44,775 bases of DNA from Anoxybacillus sp. Lineage in GTDB: Bacteria; Bacillota; Bacilli; Bacillales; Anoxybacillaceae. Made by a program: the position numbers and the translations under genes. The notes under the pieces are model-generated. The model made no database searches, was not told where the DNA came from, and saw only the letters and a program-made list of their open reading frames with translations. Below, piece by piece: positions 40,843 through 44,775 of this stretch (within the stretch, counting starts at the first letter, position 1; each line of letters opens with the position of its first letter). The stretch spans positions 1 to 44,775 of the forward strand of contig NZ_JAILZV010000005.1 of the NCBI RefSeq assembly GCF_023512315.1, written 5' to 3'.

Positions 40843-43308
40843 ATGTCAGAAAACCAAAATGCACGAATTCGCGAAGTGAATATTAGCCAAGAAATGCGCT
40901 CGTCTTTTCTTGATTATGCAATGAGTGTTATTGTGTCACGGGCTTTGCCTGATGTTCGAGATGGATTGAAGCCGGTTCACCGCCGAATTTTATATGCGAT
41001 GCACGATTTAGGAATGACTGCGGACAAGCCTTATAAAAAATCGGCACGCATCGTGGGAGAAGTGATCGGGAAGTACCATCCACATGGGGATGCGGCTGTT
41101 TATGATACAATGGTGCGGATGGCGCAAGATTTCAACTATCGTTATATGTTAGTAGACGGGCACGGGAACTTCGGATCGATTGATGGCGACGCAGCGGCAG
41201 CTATGCGTTATACGGAAGCGCGCATGTCGAAAATCTCGATGGAACTATTGCGCGATATTACGAAAGATACGATTGATTATCAAGACAACTATGACGGTTC
41301 GGAAAAAGAACCGATTGTTTTGCCATCGCGTTTTCCAAATTTACTTGTCAACGGCTCATCAGGGATTGCGGTGGGGATGGCGACAAACATCCCCCCACAT
41401 CAGCTCGGTGAGGTAGTAGATGCACTTTTAGCATTAAGTCAAGATCCAGAAATGACGGTTGCTGAATTGATGGAATTTATCCCTGGACCAGATTTTCCAA
41501 CCGGTGGGCAAATCATTGGTCGCAGCGGCATTCGGAAAGCATATGAAACAGGTCGTGGCTCGATTACATTGCGAGCAAAAGTGGAAATTGAACAAAAAGA
41601 AAACGGCAAAGAAAGCATTATCGTTTACGAACTTCCTTATCAAGTGAACAAGGCGAAATTGATTGAACGAATTGCCGAACTTGTCCGTGAGAAAAAAATT
41701 GATGGCATTACTGATTTGCGGGATGAATCAGACCGAAATGGCATGCGAGTTGTCATGGAAATTCGTAGAGATGCCAATGCGAAAGTGATTTTAAACAATT
41801 TATATAAACAAACAGCGTTACAAACGAGTTTTGGCATTAATATGTTGGCGCTTGTGGACGGACAACCGAAAGTACTAAATTTAAAAGAATGTTTAATTCA
41901 CTATTTAGACCATCAAAAAATCGTTATTCGCCGTCGTACAGCGTATGAACTGAAAAAAGCAGAAGCAAGAGCGCATATTTTAGAAGGGCTGCGCATTGCG
42001 CTTGACCATTTAGACGAAGTCATTCACTTAATTCGTCATTCACAAACAACAGAAATGGCGAAAGAAGGGTTAATGCAAAAATTTTCGTTAACGGAAAGAC
42101 AGGCGCAAGCTATTTTAGATATGCGCTTGCAAAGATTGACTGGCTTAGAACGGGAAAAAATCGAACAAGAATACCAAGAGCTTGTTCGACTTATCGCGGA
42201 ATTGCGTTCGATTTTAGCAGACGAAGAAAAAGTATTGCAAATTATTCGAACCGAGCTAACAGAAATAAAAGAACGATTTAACGATGAACGAAGAACCGAA
42301 ATTATAAGTGGTGGTGTGGAAGAGTTTGCCGATGAAGATTTAATCCCTTGCGAACAAATCGTCGTGACGTTGACACATAAAGGTTACATTAAGCGGATTC
42401 CGCTTTCTACGTATCGGAGTCAAAAACGTGGCGGAAGAGGAGTTCAAGGAATGAATACGAGCGAGGATGATTTTGTTGAACATCTCCTCATTACATCAAC
42501 ACACCATACTATTTTATTTTTTACAAATAAAGGAAAGGTATATCGAGCGAAAGGATATGAAATCCCAGAGTTCGGTCGAACAGCGAAAGGACTCCCTATT
42601 GTTAATTTGTTAGAAATCGATAAGGAAGAGTGGATTAATACGATTATTACAATCGATGAGTTTGATGATAATTCGTTCTTGTTCTTTACAACAAAACAAG
42701 GGATTGCCAAACGCTCTCCGCTCTCTTCGTTTGCTAACATTCGCAACAACGGGTTGATCGCTATTTGTCTTCGCGAAGGCGACGAATTAATTTCTGTGAA
42801 ATTGACCGATGGTTCCAAACATATTATTGTTGGAACGAAACACGGCATGCTCATTCGTTTCCCAGAAACGGATGTGCGAACGATGGGGAGAAGTGCGACG
42901 GGGGTAAAAGCAATTACGTTAGAAGGCGATGATGAAGTCGTCGGAATGGAAATTTTAGAGGACGCTGACGATGTGCTTGTTGTCACGAAAAATGGATATG
43001 GAAAACGGACAAAAGCCTCAGAATATCGCATTCAGACGCGTGGAGGAAAAGGATTAAAGACGTGCAACATTACCGAGAAAAACGGAACAGTTGTTGCAGT
43101 GAAAACAGTGACAGATGAAGAAGATTTAATGTTAATGACAACGAACGGGATTTTAATTCGAATCGCCGTAAGCGATATTTCCCGAATGGGAAGAAATACA
43201 AAGGGCGTCAAACTTATTCGTTTATCTGGCGACCATGAATACGTTGCAACGGTTGCGAAAGTTTCACGCGACGAAGAAAAAGAATTAGAAAGCGGCGAGG
43301 AAGCATAA
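40843..43308 (+). CDS. gyrA: DNA gyrase subunit A
   Basis: This 821-residue subunit cuts and rejoins DNA. The winged-helix region holds [20 protein letters not shown], the catalytic Tyr within [11 protein letters not shown] and the quinolone-determining segment [20 protein letters not shown]. The C-terminal domain contains the GyrA box QKRGGRG and repeated blades. Where E. coli has Ser83 and B. subtilis Ser84, this protein has Ala84. The ribosome binding site is AAGGGAGG. It follows gyrB by 71 nt. Confidence 0.98.
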   Translation: MSENQNARIREVNISQEMRSSFLDYAMSVIVSRALPDVRDGLKPVHRRILYAMHDLGMTADKPYKKSARIVGEVIGKYHPHGDAAVYDTMVRMAQDFNYRYMLVDGHGNFGSIDGDAAAAMRYTEARMSKISMELLRDITKDTIDYQDNYDGSEKEPIVLPSRFPNLLVNGSSGIAVGMATNIPPHQLGEVVDALLALSQDPEMTVAELMEFIPGPDFPTGGQIIGRSGIRKAYETGRGSITLRAKVEIEQKENGKESIIVYELPYQVNKAKLIERIAELVREKKIDGITDLRDESDRNGMRVVMEIRRDANAKVILNNLYKQTALQTSFGINMLALVDGQPKVLNLKECLIHYLDHQKIVIRRRTAYELKKAEARAHILEGLRIALDHLDEVIHLIRHSQTTEMAKEGLMQKFSLTERQAQAILDMRLQRLTGLEREKIEQEYQELVRLIAELRSILADEEKVLQIIRTELTEIKERFNDERRTEIISGGVEEFADEDLIPCEQIVVTLTHKGYIKRIPLSTYRSQKRGGRGVQGMNTSEDDFVEHLLITSTHHTILFFTNKGKVYRAKGYEIPEFGRTAKGLPIVNLLEIDKEEWINTIITIDEFDDNSFLFFTTKQGIAKRSPLSSFANIRNNGLIAICLREGDELISVKLTDGSKHIIVGTKHGMLIRFPETDVRTMGRSATGVKAITLEGDDEVVGMEILEDADDVLVVTKNGYGKRTKASEYRIQTRGGKGLKTCNITEKNGTVVAVKTVTDEEDLMLMTTNGILIRIAVSDISRMGRNTKGVKLIRLSGDHEYVATVAKVSRDEEKELESGEEA

Positions 43309-43341
43309 TCCGATTTGACTGACAAAAATCTACGCTTTCAG

Positions 43342-43379
43342 CTGACGGAGGAGAGTGTTAGACTTTCCTTCGTCAGTTT
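43342..43379 (+). terminator. Probable terminator of gyrA
   Basis: CTGACGGAGGA pairs with TCCTTCGTCAG (43342-43376) with one mismatched pair. The following TTTATC is a weak U-tract. Confidence 0.6.
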
Positions 43380-43448
43380 ATCATTCTAAAAAGCTCACTT
43401 CCATCGAAGATGAAGTGAGGAAAAGCGGGGGAAACTGGGGGGAGGAAT

Positions 43449-44534
43449 ATGTTTCGAGTAAAAATTCAACAATTGCAAGAAGGATGCATTTTAGCAGAAG
43501 ATGTCGTTGGTAAAACACAAAAACCGATTATTCCTAAAAATACTGTATTAACGCCGACATTGCTTAATATACTAGAAAAATTTTTGATAGAAGATGTTTA
43601 CGTCGAATCTGTTTTAGCGAATGGCCAGCCATTTAAACCAGCGGAAGTGATTCCACAAAGCTCGCCTAACGAAACTATTGAAGAAGAAGAGTTAATCACT
43701 CTTTATTTAGCAGCGGTGCATCGCTATAAAAAAGCATTCCAATCGTGGCAGGCGGGGGTAGCAATTGATATTAACGAGGTTCGGGCAATTATCTTGCCGT
43801 TGTTAGATCGCTTAATTGATAACCGGAATGAATTGCTCACGCTATATCGATATACAACAAAAGAAGATTATTTATGTCATCATGCAGTAAGTGTCGGGCT
43901 ACTATCTGGCTTTTTAGCAAAATGTTTGAATTATAAAAAAGGCGACTATTGTCAAATTGCGCTAGCTGGTTTTCTAAGTAATTGTGGGATGGCAAAAATT
44001 GACGAAAAAATATTAATGAAAAAATCTGCTTTGACATCAGAAGAGTATAAAGAGGTAAAACAACATTCTGTTTTCGGATATAAAATGGTGCAAAAAATCC
44101 CTTTTATACAAGAAGGGGTAAAATTAGCAGTATTGCAACATCATGAGCGAAACGATGGAAGTGGCTACCCATTTGGGATTATTGATAAGCAAATTCATCC
44201 GTATAGCAAAATCGTCGCGGTTGCTGATGTATACCACGCGATGGTATCGGAGCGTCTTTATCGAAAAAAAGAGTCTCCGTTTAAAGCGTTAGAACAAATT
44301 CAAAAAGAAAGTTTCGGAAAACTTAGTGTCGAGGTCATACAAATTTTATTAGATAGTTTAACATCGTTTAACGTCGGAACGAAAGTGAAGTTATCGAATG
44401 GAGAGACAGGAGAAATCGTCTTTATCCATCGTGAAGAACCAACGCGCCCGATTATAAAAACGACTAACGAAACATTTGTTTCACTGAGTGAGCAACGCGA
44501 CATCTACATTGAAGATATTTTGCACGACTCCTAA
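43449..44534 (+). CDS. Degenerate HD-GYP domain protein
   Basis: This 361-residue protein has an N-terminal domain (about 1-60), a helical linker and an HD-GYP-like domain (about 135-310). Conserved parts are HHAVSVG (144-150), the helix KSALTSEEYKEVKQHSVFG, HHERNDGSGYP (231-241) and AVADVYHAMVSERLYRKK. The motif that should read LHDIGK is LSNCGM, so Ser177-Asn178 replace the metal-binding His-Asp, and c-di-GMP hydrolysis is doubtful. A C-terminal extension (about 315-361) contains TKVKLSNGETGEIV, a small beta motif seen after HD-GYP domains in Bacilli. The ATG follows GGGGGAGGAAT. No B. subtilis counterpart sits at this locus. Confidence 0.85.
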   Translation: MFRVKIQQLQEGCILAEDVVGKTQKPIIPKNTVLTPTLLNILEKFLIEDVYVESVLANGQPFKPAEVIPQSSPNETIEEEELITLYLAAVHRYKKAFQSWQAGVAIDINEVRAIILPLLDRLIDNRNELLTLYRYTTKEDYLCHHAVSVGLLSGFLAKCLNYKKGDYCQIALAGFLSNCGMAKIDEKILMKKSALTSEEYKEVKQHSVFGYKMVQKIPFIQEGVKLAVLQHHERNDGSGYPFGIIDKQIHPYSKIVAVADVYHAMVSERLYRKKESPFKALEQIQKESFGKLSVEVIQILLDSLTSFNVGTKVKLSNGETGEIVFIHREEPTRPIIKTTNETFVSLSEQRDIYIEDILHDS

Positions 44535-44570
44535 TATTTCCTCTCTGCATGAAAAGCAGGGAGGAAATAT
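44534..44570 (+). terminator. Hairpin after the HD-GYP gene
   Basis: A perfect 15-bp inverted repeat (ATATTTCCTCTCTGC and its complement with one mismatch-free core) overlaps the stop codon. No T-run follows on the plus strand, so it is either a weak terminator or an RNA 3'-end structure. Confidence 0.45.
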
Positions 44571-44579
44571 AAAAAATAC

Positions 44580-44608
44580 TTGCTAAAAATGAAATACATT
44601 AGTATAAT
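44580..44608 (+). promoter_or_regulatory. rRNA operon promoter P1
   Basis: TTGCTA (44580-44585), a 17-nt spacer and a perfect TATAAT (44603-44608). It is the upstream member of a tandem pair, as is usual for Bacillus rrn operons. Confidence 0.78.
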
Positions 44609-44649
44609 AAACATTGTCTGAAACAACTTTAAATAAATTAAAAAAATGT

Positions 44650-44678
44650 TTGACATGAAGTTGTTCATTTGTTATTAT
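44650..44678 (+). promoter_or_regulatory. rRNA operon promoter P2
   Basis: A perfect TTGACA (44650-44655), a 17-nt spacer and TATTAT (44673-44678), preceded by an A-rich stretch that may act as an UP element. Confidence 0.8.
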
Positions 44679-44699
44679 GTAATAGCTGTGTTGTTGAAG

Positions 44700-44732
44700 A
44701 TGTTCTTTGAAAACTGAACAAAACGAAGCGTC
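44700..44732 (+). promoter_or_regulatory. rRNA leader with boxA-like antitermination sequence
   Basis: TGTTCTTTGAAAACT (44701-44715) is the typical Bacillus pre-16S leader sequence containing boxA. The 16S gene should begin beyond the window end; none of it is visible here. Confidence 0.8.
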
Positions 44733-44734
44733 AA

Positions 44735-44775
44735 TAAGAAAAGCGGAGGACGCCCGCTTATCGACGAAACGCGCT
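44735..44775 (+). repeat. Left end of the intergenic repeat, cut by the window edge
   Basis: TAAGAAAAGCG followed by GCCCGCTTATCG and ACGAAACGCGC resembles the left end of the element at 26847 (TAAGAAAAGCG, GCCCGCCTATCGG). Only 41 bases are present. It could instead be an ordinary part of this organism's rRNA leader. Confidence 0.45.

Noticed and set aside
43390-43420. Hairpin CTCACTTC/GAAGTGAG upstream of the HD-GYP gene
   Set aside because: No T-run follows and no regulatory family is recognised; chance or mRNA structure.

Overview
The window is a continuous piece of chromosome around the replication origin of a low-GC, spore-forming member of the Bacillaceae. Gene order and protein sequences follow the Bacillus subtilis origin region closely. 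Base composition and protein similarity suggest the Anoxybacillus/Geobacillus group, with Anoxybacillus my best guess; this is inference from reading, not from a database search. No phage, transposase, CRISPR array or tRNA gene was seen.

The origin lies at about 34.2-36.2 kb. Leftward of it every gene but one is on the minus strand; rightward every gene is on the plus strand, so transcription follows the two replication forks. The origin is bipartite: one DnaA-box cluster lies between rpmH and dnaA, and a second lies between dnaA and dnaN beside a DnaA-trio run and an AT-rich unwinding region. The right arm is dnaA, dnaN, yaaA, recF, gyrB, gyrA, an HD-GYP-like gene with a degraded HD dyad, then tandem promoters and the leader of a ribosomal RNA operon cut by the window end.

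The left arm, reading away from the origin, is rpmH-rnpA-spoIIIJ-jag; mnmE-mnmG-rsmG-noc; soj-spo0J (with parS inside spo0J) and a DUF554 membrane protein; yyaC, the only plus-strand gene of this arm; an MscS channel, yyzM and the molybdopterin oxidoreductase yyaE; ychF; rpsF-ssb-rpsR; yybS-gdpP-rplI-dnaC; purA with candidate PurR boxes; walR-walK-walH-walI-walJ-htrC (a second parS is inside walK); yyzF and rlmH, which carry a DnaA-box cluster; a DUF1611/PLP-racemase pair; and a fatty acid desaturase at the far left.

The genes together cover initiation and elongation of replication (dnaA, dnaN, dnaC, gyrAB, recF, ssb), segregation and division-site control (soj, spo0J, noc, parS), ribosome and tRNA maturation (L34, L9, S6, S18, rnpA, rlmH, rsmG, mnmE, mnmG), membrane insertion (spoIIIJ), and cell-wall and c-di-AMP signalling (wal operon, gdpP). 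Most is conserved core. The less ordinary points are the DnaA-box clusters away from oriC, a 208-bp structured intergenic repeat between noc and soj whose left end recurs in the rRNA leader, the DUF1611/racemase operon with a hairpin in its leader, the degenerate HD-GYP protein, and an alanine at the GyrA quinolone-determining serine position.
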